64,000 bases of DNA from Larkinella punicea (GTDB lineage: Bacteria; Bacteroidota; Bacteroidia; Cytophagales; Spirosomataceae). The notes beneath the pieces are model-generated. The model searched no databases. It was not told where the DNA came from and was given only the letters and a program-made list of their open reading frames with translations. The stretch spans positions 62,001 through 126,000 of the forward strand of contig NZ_QOWE01000016.1 in NCBI RefSeq assembly GCF_003334855.1, read 5' to 3'. A program made the position numbers and the translations under genes. This document shows, piece after piece, positions 32,494-39,695 of the stretch (the first letter of the stretch is position 1; each line of letters begins with the position of its first letter).

Positions 32494-32530
32494 AGGCTGT
32501 AGAGCCTATCAATTGATAGGTTCTACAGGA
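32494..32530. repeat. Hairpin after the NmrA-like gene
   Basis: CTGTAGAGCCTATCAA pairs with TTGATAGGTTCTACAG (one G-T), an almost perfect 32-bp palindrome starting about 10 bp after the stop codon; probably a transcript end structure. Confidence 0.55.
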
Positions 32531-32592
32531 CAATTTGTTATTGCACCCATCCATACCCGCATCAACACCCTGCTCCTAAAACCGCATAGGCT

Positions 32593-32649
32593 TACTTTTG
32601 TAAAAGCAAAACGGCCATGAGAAAACTCACATTACCACACAAGCTATGA
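32593..32649 (+). promoter_or_regulatory. DUF2200 promoter with a 10-codon upstream ORF
   Basis: The -7 element TACTTTTG is at 32593-32600. The ATG at 32617 opens a 10-codon ORF ([10 protein letters not shown]) whose TGA overlaps the DUF2200 ATG at 32646 as ATGA. Translation of the short ORF could couple to the main gene. Confidence 0.4.
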
Positions 32650-33011
32650 AAGCAACGCCCGAACACGATGAGCGGATCGCAAAACTGACTTTTGCTTCAG
32701 TATATCCCCACTATGTCACCAAAGTGGAGAAGAAAGGCCGAACGAAAGACGAATTGCATCAGGTGATTACCTGGTTAACAGGCTTTGATGAAAAAAGACA
32801 GCAAGAACTCATCGAAGAAAAGGTGACGTTTGAAGCCTTTTTTCAAAAGGCCACCGTAAACCCGGCGGCTCACCGCATTACAGGTGCCATCTGTGGCTAT
32901 CGGGTGGAAGAAATCGAGAATCCGTTAACGCAACAAGTCAGGTATTTAGACAAATTAGTGGATGAATTGGCGAAAGGTCGGAAAATGGAGAAAATTTTGC
33001 GGGTGGTGTAA
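32646..33011 (+). CDS. DUF2200 family protein
   Basis: A 121-aa cytoplasmic protein matching DUF2200: [35 protein letters not shown] and the later [17 protein letters not shown]. The family is widespread but without known function. It stands alone. A short upstream ORF overlaps its start. Confidence 0.85.
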   Translation: MKATPEHDERIAKLTFASVYPHYVTKVEKKGRTKDELHQVITWLTGFDEKRQQELIEEKVTFEAFFQKATVNPAAHRITGAICGYRVEEIENPLTQQVRYLDKLVDELAKGRKMEKILRVV

Positions 33012-33141
33012 AAAGAACGGCGAGCAACGACCGCAACCCGGTAAAAGCTACATACCAGGAACCCTGACTTTCCCTGTAACACCAATCCCAAACCGTGTCT
33101 GGCAAGTTGATCATTAGTGATTAATCCACAAGTCAATCAGT

Positions 33142-34011
33142 ATGAAATATTCATTCGTCGCAGCATTACTCTGTATCGCCCTGCTTTGTGAAGCACAAAT
33201 AGCACCACAACTATTTGAACCCTCGCTGATATCCAATGGTGGCGTTTTTGGGCTAACCATTTCGCCTGATTCTAAAATTGCCCTCTGGGTACGTTCAAAT
33301 GGAAAAAGAGATACGTTAAAAATAATGGAGTCAAGGAAAAACAACGGTATCTGGTCGACGCCGGTTGTAGCGTCCTTTTCTTCACCAACCGGCGAATGGA
33401 AAGACATCGATCCCCTGTTTAGTCCGGACGGAAAAACGGTATTATTTCAATCCAACAGAAACACGGGAAGGAGTGCGGACCGGAAAGATTTTGACATTTG
33501 GGCGGTTACGCTGGCGAATAATCAATGGAGCAAACCCTACCATCTGGGTTCTGTAATCAATACAGAAAGCTCCGAATCCTATGCCTCCGTAGCCCGGAAC
33601 GGCAACATTTACTTCATGAAGGAAAATGAAGATGGCAAAGGCAAATCCGATCTGTATGTTTCAGAATTTAAAAATGGCAACTATCAAACCCCTCGAAACA
33701 TAGGTTTGCCGATCAATACGACGGAGCGGGAATCAAACCCTTTTATTTCTCCCGACGAAGATTACCTGCTCTATTTTTCGTCCGATCCGACCGGTTTTGG
33801 CGATGTCGATTTATACATCTCTTTTCAGAAAAAAGGTAAATGGACCACCCCGAAAAATCTGGGATCACCCATAAATTCCAGCCTCGCTGAATTTTGCCCA
33901 TTTGTCCATACCAAAGAAAAAAGACTATATTTTTCCAGACAGGAGAAGCAAGGTGATAAAATGAAAGAAGACCTGCTTTATATCGATTTTGATATAAAAA
34001 AATACAAGTAA
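33142..34011 (+). CDS. Exported WD40-like (PD40) beta-propeller protein
   Basis: A 289-aa secreted protein with a signal peptide (YSFVAALLCIALLCEAQ). Repeated PD40 motifs are visible: FGLTISPDSKIALW, PLFSPDGKTVLFQSN, NPFISPDEDYLLYFSS. These form a TolB/OmpA-associated type propeller that usually binds cell-wall or envelope partners. The final segment AEFCPFVHTKEKRLYFSRQ closes the propeller. No enzymatic residues were recognised. Confidence 0.8.
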   Translation: MKYSFVAALLCIALLCEAQIAPQLFEPSLISNGGVFGLTISPDSKIALWVRSNGKRDTLKIMESRKNNGIWSTPVVASFSSPTGEWKDIDPLFSPDGKTVLFQSNRNTGRSADRKDFDIWAVTLANNQWSKPYHLGSVINTESSESYASVARNGNIYFMKENEDGKGKSDLYVSEFKNGNYQTPRNIGLPINTTERESNPFISPDEDYLLYFSSDPTGFGDVDLYISFQKKGKWTTPKNLGSPINSSLAEFCPFVHTKEKRLYFSRQEKQGDKMKEDLLYIDFDIKKYK

Positions 34012-34046
34012 AACAGGCATCAACAACTGTTGCGAACCATCGATCC

Positions 34047-34622
34047 ATGCCCGAACGCTTCAAAGCCCATTTGTATAAATTCACAGCCGCTACGGATGAC
34101 GAAGCGGTTCAGATTCTTTCGTATTTTCAGACCAGAACAGTGGGCAAAAAAGAAAACCTGCTCACGGCAGGACAGGTCTGCCAATGGCTTTATTTTGTCG
34201 AACGGGGAATCCTGCGGAAGTTTTATGTCAATGAAAAAGGCGTGGAACAAACCACAGAACTGGCCATCGAAAACTGGTGGATAACCGATCATTTTGCCTA
34301 CGAAAGCCAATCGATCACCGAGTCTACCATTCAGGCGGTTGAACACACGGAAGTGCTCGCTCTGCATCGGGATAGCCGGGAAAAACTGCTGGCGCAACAT
34401 CCGGTGATGGAAAAATATTTCCGGTGCGTCTATCAAAAAGCGTATGCAGCCGCTCAGATGCGGATCAAGTTTATGTATGGCTTTTCGCGGGAAGAGTTAT
34501 ACCATCATTTCTGCAAAAAACATCCCGAGTTTCTGCAACGCATTCCGCAATACCTGCTGGCTTCCTACCTGGGTTTTACGCCCGAATACCTGAGCGAAAT
34601 TCGCCGGAAAAGCCTTTCTTAA
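34047..34622 (+). CDS. Crp/Fnr-family transcriptional regulator, cassette 3
   Basis: A 191-aa regulator: sensor barrel (VGKKENLLTAGQVCQWLYFVERGILRKFYVNEKG) and C-terminal HTH-like IPQYLLASYLGFTPEYLSEIRRK. It starts 35 bp after the propeller gene but is followed, after a dyad, by an oxidoreductase gene, as in the other Crp/Fnr cassettes. The ligand is unknown. Confidence 0.85.
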   Translation: MPERFKAHLYKFTAATDDEAVQILSYFQTRTVGKKENLLTAGQVCQWLYFVERGILRKFYVNEKGVEQTTELAIENWWITDHFAYESQSITESTIQAVEHTEVLALHRDSREKLLAQHPVMEKYFRCVYQKAYAAAQMRIKFMYGFSREELYHHFCKKHPEFLQRIPQYLLASYLGFTPEYLSEIRRKSLS

Positions 34623-34626
34623 ACCA

Positions 34627-34662
34627 GTTTAAGATTTCTAAACGATGCGGTTTTCACCTTTG
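34627..34662 (+). promoter_or_regulatory. Dyad and promoter of the NmrA/SDR gene in cassette 3
   Basis: GTTTA-N7-TAAAC (34627-34643) followed by the -7-like CACCTTTG (34655-34662). The dyad is closer to the -7 element than in cassettes 1 and 2 and has a different core. Confidence 0.35.
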
Positions 34663-34694
34663 CATCACATTTAATCCGTTAAAAAAGAAGCAAG

Positions 34695-35447
34695 ATGAAA
34701 ATAGTCATTATCGGCGGTACCGGCCTCATTGGTAGCCAGTTAACCCATACATTAAAAGACCAGTACGACGTTCTGGCCGCATCGCCCAATACCGGCGTCA
34801 ACACGATTACCCAAGCCGGTTTGGCAGAAGCCCTGCAAAACGCCACGGTGGTGATCGACGTTTCCAACTCGCCCTCCTTCGCCACGGAGGATGTGATGGC
34901 CTTCTTTAAAACCTCCACGGAGAATTTGCTGGCGGCCGAAAAAAGAGCCGGTGTTCAACACCATGTTATCCTCTCGGTGGTCGGGACCCACAAACTCCAG
35001 GAAAGCGGTTATTTCCGGGCCAAACAGGTGCAGGAAGACCTGGTCAAGGCATCCGGCATTCCGTTCTCGATTGTTCGGGCGACCCAGTTTTTCGAATTTG
35101 CGGCAGGCGTTGCCCACATGAGTGCGGCCGACGGAAAAATCGTGCTGCCCCGCGGGCTTGTGCAGCCCATCGCCAGTGCCGACGTGGCGTCTTTTCTGGC
35201 CAAAACCGCCACCGGAACGCCAACCAATCGCATCGTAGACATTGCCGGACCCGAGCGGTTTGAGCTGGATGCCTGGATCCGACGCTATTTTGCGAGCATC
35301 GACAATCCGCAGGAAGTGGTAACCGATGCCAAAGCGGTTTATTCAGGGGCCGCCATTACGGCCACGACGCTGGTGCCCGATGACGCCGGGTATGTGGGAA
35401 GCACCCACTACGACGAATGGATTTCGAAACCGGAAAACCAACGGTAA
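34695..35447 (+). CDS. Atypical SDR, NAD(P)H-binding (NmrA-like)
   Basis: A 250-aa Rossmann-fold protein with cofactor motif GGTGLIGSQL. VLAASPNTGVNTITQAGL and HHVILSVVGTHKL, ESGYFRAKQVQEDLVKASGIPFSIVRATQFFEF are typical of atypical-SDR reductases. It is the probable target of the third Crp/Fnr regulator, 72 bp upstream. A strong terminator follows. Confidence 0.85.
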   Translation: MKIVIIGGTGLIGSQLTHTLKDQYDVLAASPNTGVNTITQAGLAEALQNATVVIDVSNSPSFATEDVMAFFKTSTENLLAAEKRAGVQHHVILSVVGTHKLQESGYFRAKQVQEDLVKASGIPFSIVRATQFFEFAAGVAHMSAADGKIVLPRGLVQPIASADVASFLAKTATGTPTNRIVDIAGPERFELDAWIRRYFASIDNPQEVVTDAKAVYSGAAITATTLVPDDAGYVGSTHYDEWISKPENQR

Positions 35448-35508
35448 ACCGCAGCACCACACCCGTAGGAAAGTGCAAATTCAACTGCGGCAATCGACCA
35501 CAGGAATA

Positions 35509-35551
35509 AGCGAAAAAAGGATTGCCTTATCGTGGCAATCCTTTTTTCGCT
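35509..35551 (+). terminator. Intrinsic terminator after the cassette 3 oxidoreductase
   Basis: AGCGAAAAAAGGATTGCC pairs perfectly with GGCAATCCTTTTTTCGCT around a 7-base loop; the right arm supplies the T-run. Confidence 0.85.
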
Positions 35552-35652
35552 CCCGTAGTGACCTTCACAACAAACTAAAACTGGACGTTACAGCAAAGTT
35601 GCCAATCGCTCTAATCCGGAATTTTGTGCTGTTCATTAACGACACAAATAAA

Positions 35653-36615
35653 ATGACGAACCAAACCATATTAGTAACCGGCGGCACCGGATTTGTGGGG
35701 ATCCACACCATTCTGCAACTTTTGCAAAAAGGATACCACGTAAACACCACGCTGCGCTCCCTGTCGAAAAAAGACAGCATTCTCAATGCCTTGAAAGAAG
35801 CCGGAATTGACGATTTTACTGCATTGGCGTTTTTTGAGGCCGATCTGACCAGCGACACCGGTTGGGAAGAAGCCGTGGCGGGTGTGGATTATGTGCTGCA
35901 CGTCGCGTCGCCGTTTCCGGCCCAGGACCCCAGGGATGAAAACGAACTGATCATTCCGGCGCGGGATGGTGCTTTGCGGGTGCTGAAAGCCGCTCAGAAA
36001 GCCGGTGTCAAACGGGTTGTGCTGACCTCCTCGTTCGCGGCCATTGGCTACAGCCGCAATCCCAAAGACCATCTTTTTACCGAAGAAGACTGGACGGATG
36101 CCACGGCAGCGATTCCGCCGTATATCAAGTCGAAAACCGTGGCCGAAAAAGCGGCCTGGGAGTACATTGAAACCGAAGGCGGGAATCTGGAACTGACGGT
36201 GATCAATCCGGTGGGAATTTTTGGCCCGGTTCTGGGTGGAATCAGCTCGGCGTCGCTGGATATTGCCGTGTCCGGAATCCTGAATGGCGTGATCCGGGAA
36301 AGTCCGAATTTTACAATGGGCGTTGTCGATGTCCGGGATGTGGCCGCGATCCATCTCACGGCCATGACGCATCCGGAAGCGGGTGGAGAGCGGTTTATTG
36401 CTACGTCGGATGGCGTGATGAGCTTTTATGATGTCGCCGAACTGTTTAAAAAAGAACGGCCCGAATGGGCTGAAAAGATTGCCGACATGCAGCCGACGCC
36501 CAATGAATTTTACATTGAAATGACAAACCACAAAGCCAAAACCGTGTTGGGCTGGCAGCCCCGGAGCAAAGAAGCGGCCTTGCTGGCCAGTGTTGATAGC
36601 TTGCCAAGGAATTAA
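35653..36615 (+). CDS. Extended SDR, dihydroflavonol-4-reductase-like
   Basis: A 320-aa NAD(P)-dependent reductase. Cofactor motif GGTGFVGIHT, VLHVASPFP, catalytic YIKSK (Y-x3-K) and a C-terminal region typical of dihydroflavonol reductase/cinnamoyl-CoA-reductase-like proteins. The ORF is open for another 109 codons upstream, but these pass through the previous gene and its terminator, so the ATG at 35653 (MTNQTILVTGGTGF) is the real start. Substrate unknown; an aldehyde is likely. Confidence 0.88.
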   Translation: MTNQTILVTGGTGFVGIHTILQLLQKGYHVNTTLRSLSKKDSILNALKEAGIDDFTALAFFEADLTSDTGWEEAVAGVDYVLHVASPFPAQDPRDENELIIPARDGALRVLKAAQKAGVKRVVLTSSFAAIGYSRNPKDHLFTEEDWTDATAAIPPYIKSKTVAEKAAWEYIETEGGNLELTVINPVGIFGPVLGGISSASLDIAVSGILNGVIRESPNFTMGVVDVRDVAAIHLTAMTHPEAGGERFIATSDGVMSFYDVAELFKKERPEWAEKIADMQPTPNEFYIEMTNHKAKTVLGWQPRSKEAALLASVDSLPRN

Positions 36616-36643
36616 TTTTTTAGATTTAGAGATTTCGCTTTTT

Positions 36644-36752
36644 GCCCCTAAATCCCGAAGCGTCGGCCCGGCCTAAAGGGGACTTGGACGCTGTTCAATC
36701 CGGATGCCTAAAGTCCCCTTTAGGCCGGGCCGACGCTTCGGGATTTAGGGGC
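36644..36752. repeat. CCCCTAAATCCC stem-loop element, copy 4, with lengthened arms
   Basis: Perfectly complementary 42-bp arms at 36644-36685 and 36711-36752 with a 25-bp loop (GGACGC then TCCGGATGC). Relative to the other copies each arm has the C of CCCCT replaced by a 17-base block, GAAGCGTCGGCCCGGCC, or its complement. The block keeps pairing perfect. Confidence 0.9.
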
Positions 36753-36794
36753 ATTTTTCAGTGCAATACAATTATCAGACAAAAGACCCAAACA

Positions 36795-37598
36795 TTGAAA
36801 GTTCACAACATCCAATCCTGCCACTTAGGCCCCGAAATTTCCCCGGAGCAATTCATATCAGACCATTTTTTTCTGTATTTATTGAAAGGGTCGATGAAGG
36901 CGTTTGACGGACGAAACACGTATACGATGAATCCGGGCGATGCCGTAATCGCCCGGAAAAATCATTTGGTGCGGTATACGAAGTACAGGGAAAACGATCG
37001 GTTCGAGAAAATTATCATTACGCTGGACGAGCCTTTTTTGCGAAAATTCCAGGAGCGACATCCGGTCGACGTGCCGGTTTTTGCCAATGACAACTCGTTT
37101 TTAGGGATCGAAGCGACTAAATTCATACAGAGTTTTATCTATTCTCTGGAACCCTATTACACCGGCGATTTACAGATCGACGAAACCTTCGCCGATTTAA
37201 AAAGGGAAGAATTGCTGCTGATTTTGTTGAAAGCCAATCCACAACTGGCCAGTGTTTTCTTTAATTTCAGCATTCCCGAAAAGATAAATCTGGAAGAATT
37301 TATGAACCGTAATTTTCGCTTCAACATTAGCCTCGACCGTTTTGCCTATTTGACGGGGCGAAGTTTGTCGTCGTTCAAACGGGATTTCCAGAAACGATTC
37401 GGGACAACGCCCTACACCTGGCTCAAAAAGAAACGGCTGGATGAAGCTCATTTTCAACTTTCGAATCAGCACCTCAAACCCGCCCAGGTGTATCTGGAAG
37501 TCGGGTTTGAAGATTTGTCACATTTTTCGTTTGCCTTCAAAAAGCAGTTTGGCAAAACACCGACGGAAGTAATTGAAAGTCAACACCCAGGCAGATAA
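36795..37598 (+). CDS. AraC-family transcriptional regulator
   Basis: A 267-aa regulator with an N-terminal cupin-type sensor (HFFLYLLKGSMKAFDGRNTYTMNPGDAVIARKNHLVRY) and a C-terminal AraC double HTH (FNISLDRFAYLTGRSLSSFKRDFQKRFGTTPYTWLKKKRLDEA and LEVGFEDLSHFSFAFKKQFGKTP). The likely initiator is TTG at 36795 (MKVHNIQ); the longer frame from 36642 is translated from stem-loop copy 4 and is rejected. It may regulate the upstream reductase gene; no operator was identified. Confidence 0.82.
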   Translation: MKVHNIQSCHLGPEISPEQFISDHFFLYLLKGSMKAFDGRNTYTMNPGDAVIARKNHLVRYTKYRENDRFEKIIITLDEPFLRKFQERHPVDVPVFANDNSFLGIEATKFIQSFIYSLEPYYTGDLQIDETFADLKREELLLILLKANPQLASVFFNFSIPEKINLEEFMNRNFRFNISLDRFAYLTGRSLSSFKRDFQKRFGTTPYTWLKKKRLDEAHFQLSNQHLKPAQVYLEVGFEDLSHFSFAFKKQFGKTPTEVIESQHPGR

Positions 37599-37685
37599 AA
37601 CGGTTTTAGTAGAAGCAGGCATCTTACCGTAAAGAAAAGAAGTCGATCATGGCTTATACTGAAGAAACCGCACTGATCGACCTCA

Positions 37686-38378
37686 CTATTTATTGGGCAA
37701 ATCCTTGATTTGCTGAAGCGTTTTTTCACGGATGGGTTTACCGTCTGCAATACTGTGAACCGCGCTGGTAACACAAATGGCCGCATTCAACGTGTTCGGA
37801 TCGGCCCGGCGTTTGGGGTAATCTTCAAAATTGGCCTTCTTATTCGCCAGCAACTGGTAGAGTTGCTCCATGCCAGGGTGGCGGGTGACAATGGGCTGCT
37901 CTTCATATTCGTCGCCAGGACTTGATGTCTCACGATCCAAATTGACACAATAGAGAAAAAGTAACGCCAGATAGCGTTCTTTCGCAGGCACCTCGATGGA
38001 CACCCTGGAAGGCAAAATTCCATTCTGAACATTTCCCGATTTGCTGATAAAAAGCAATCCGGGTGGTAGCTGAATGGTAATGGGCTGGTTGGTACTGTTA
38101 TAAAAATTCAGACAGAGTATAACGGCTCCTCCGTTGCCATATTCGTGTTCTCTCCCGGCCTCCTGCTGACAGTCATAATCGGTTCCGGGTTTGCCAATCA
38201 ACGTAATGCCTTTGGGCCACACGAAAGGTGTACCGACGGGCCGTTCTTTCGATTTGCCAAATCCTGGCTCAAGCCGCGGTTTGGGGCTGTCATCCTCTCG
38301 GGATGCCGGCTTGCAATCCAGCAGGAAGAGAAAAACCGCCAATAGACATAAACGGGATAATACGGTCACGAATGACAT
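37686..38378 (-). CDS. Lipoprotein of unknown function
   Basis: A 230-aa exported lipoprotein: hydrophobic signal LCLLAVFLFLLDC with the lipid-accepting Cys22. The mature part has a strand-rich middle (GGAVILCLNFYNSTNQPITIQLPPGLLF) reminiscent of an immunoglobulin-like sandwich and a helical C-terminus (ICVTSAVHSIADGKPIREKTLQQIKDL). No family recognised. It is transcribed against its neighbours. Confidence 0.65.
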   Translation of the reverse strand: MSFVTVLSRLCLLAVFLFLLDCKPASREDDSPKPRLEPGFGKSKERPVGTPFVWPKGITLIGKPGTDYDCQQEAGREHEYGNGGAVILCLNFYNSTNQPITIQLPPGLLFISKSGNVQNGILPSRVSIEVPAKERYLALLFLYCVNLDRETSSPGDEYEEQPIVTRHPGMEQLYQLLANKKANFEDYPKRRADPNTLNAAICVTSAVHSIADGKPIREKTLQQIKDLPNK

Positions 38379-38672
38379 AGCCTTGCTGTTAGATTTACAG
38401 GCGAACTTACCTGCCGTGCCTGCCGATCTGAATGGGTTTTATGCCAACCACTTCTGATGTTATTTGAATGCATTGTCTTGCGGTTTAAACCAAAGGAATT
38501 GACTTCGCTGAAAAAAGGGATGACAATTTGTTATGCTGCCGCGTCGGAATGGATGCCTGCGAAACCGGGCTCAGGCAGTGTAGTGAAAGAAAAGAGCGGT
38601 TTCGTGACGACCTAAAACGTCAAAAAAAGTATCTTTCCGAAACTTTATCAATTACCAACCAAAACGTAAAAA
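38379..38672. other. Intergenic region with a promoter-like site only
   Basis: No gene was found in these 294 bp. TATCTTTC near 38628-38635 resembles a -7 element and would give a leader of about 35 nt for the hydrolase gene. Confidence 0.4.
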
Positions 38673-39494
38673 ATGGCAAAGATCACCTTAAAAGACGGGA
38701 CTGAAATCTATTACAAGGACTGGGGCACCGGTCAACCGCTCGTATTCCACCACGGCTGGCCGTTGTCCGGCGATGACTGGGACGCCCAAATGATGTTTTT
38801 CCTGAACCAGGGCTTTCGCGTGATTGCGCATGACCGCCGGGGACACGGCCGGTCGTCGCAAACCGAAAATGGCCATGACATGGATACCTATGCCGCCGAT
38901 GTGGCTGAACTGACAGCGTTTCTGGATTTAAAAGATGCGGTACACATCGGCCACTCGACCGGTGGTGGTGAAGTGATCCGGTATGTGGCCAAACACGGCC
39001 AGGGCCGTGTTGCGAAAGCGGTTTTGATCAGTGCCGTTACGCCCCTCATGGCACAAACCGAATCGAATCCGGACGGGATTCCCATGTCGGTGTTCGACGA
39101 CATCCGGACTGGTACGGCCACCCAGCGCCCCCAATACTTTCAGGATTTTACGATGCCTTTTTACGGCTTTAACCGGGAAGGCGCCAAAGTCTCGCAGGGA
39201 ATTCGGGATAACTGGTGGCGGCAGGGCATGATGGGGGCCATCAAAGCGCATTACGATTGCGTTAAAGTTTTCTCCGAAACCGATTTTACCGAAGACCTGA
39301 AAAGTGTCGATGTACCGGTCCTGGTTCTGCATGGTGAAGATGACCAGATCGTTCCCTTTCATCTGACCGCCGTGAAGGCGGTGAAGCTTTTAAAGAACGG
39401 AAAGCTGATCTCCTACCCCGGTTTTCCGCACGGCATGCCGACGACTGAAGCCGCTACCATCAATGCCGACCTGTTAGCATTTATCCAATCATAG
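38673..39494 (+). CDS. Alpha/beta-hydrolase, cofactor-free chloroperoxidase/esterase type
   Basis: A 273-aa alpha/beta-hydrolase. The oxyanion region is VFHHGWPLSGDDW, the nucleophile elbow GHSTGGG, the catalytic Asp in LHGEDDQIVP and His in FPHGMPTT. This matches cofactor-free haloperoxidase/arylesterase enzymes (Cpo family), which hydrolyse esters and can perhydrolyse acids. No partner gene; a strong terminator follows, so it is probably monocistronic. Confidence 0.88.
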   Translation: MAKITLKDGTEIYYKDWGTGQPLVFHHGWPLSGDDWDAQMMFFLNQGFRVIAHDRRGHGRSSQTENGHDMDTYAADVAELTAFLDLKDAVHIGHSTGGGEVIRYVAKHGQGRVAKAVLISAVTPLMAQTESNPDGIPMSVFDDIRTGTATQRPQYFQDFTMPFYGFNREGAKVSQGIRDNWWRQGMMGAIKAHYDCVKVFSETDFTEDLKSVDVPVLVLHGEDDQIVPFHLTAVKAVKLLKNGKLISYPGFPHGMPTTEAATINADLLAFIQS

Positions 39495-39502
39495 TTCTTT
39501 CC

Positions 39503-39531
39503 GTGGCCGGTTTCATCACCGGCCACCTTTT
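39503..39531 (+). terminator. Intrinsic terminator after the chloroperoxidase-like gene
   Basis: GTGGCCGGT-TTCATC-ACCGGCCAC followed by CTTTT: perfect 9-bp stem. Confidence 0.8.
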
Positions 39532-39695
39532 AAAAACCAACCTAAGTTCAGTATCCGGGTTTTGTTTTTGTAGGGGATAAAAATTTCATACGTAAAACCG
39601 CAAGCCCTTGCCAACCAAGTCTTATTTGTATTTTTACAATTCGTAAGCTAGAAGATCAGCAGCGCATGGTCTCCCCATTACCCTGTATTTGATCC

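Noticed and set aside
35326-35652. 109-codon N-terminal extension of the dihydroflavonol-reductase-like gene
   Set aside because: It reads out of frame through the previous gene and its terminator.
36642-36794. N-terminal extension of the AraC-family gene
   Set aside because: It is the translation of stem-loop copy 4; family alignment starts at MKVHNIQ.
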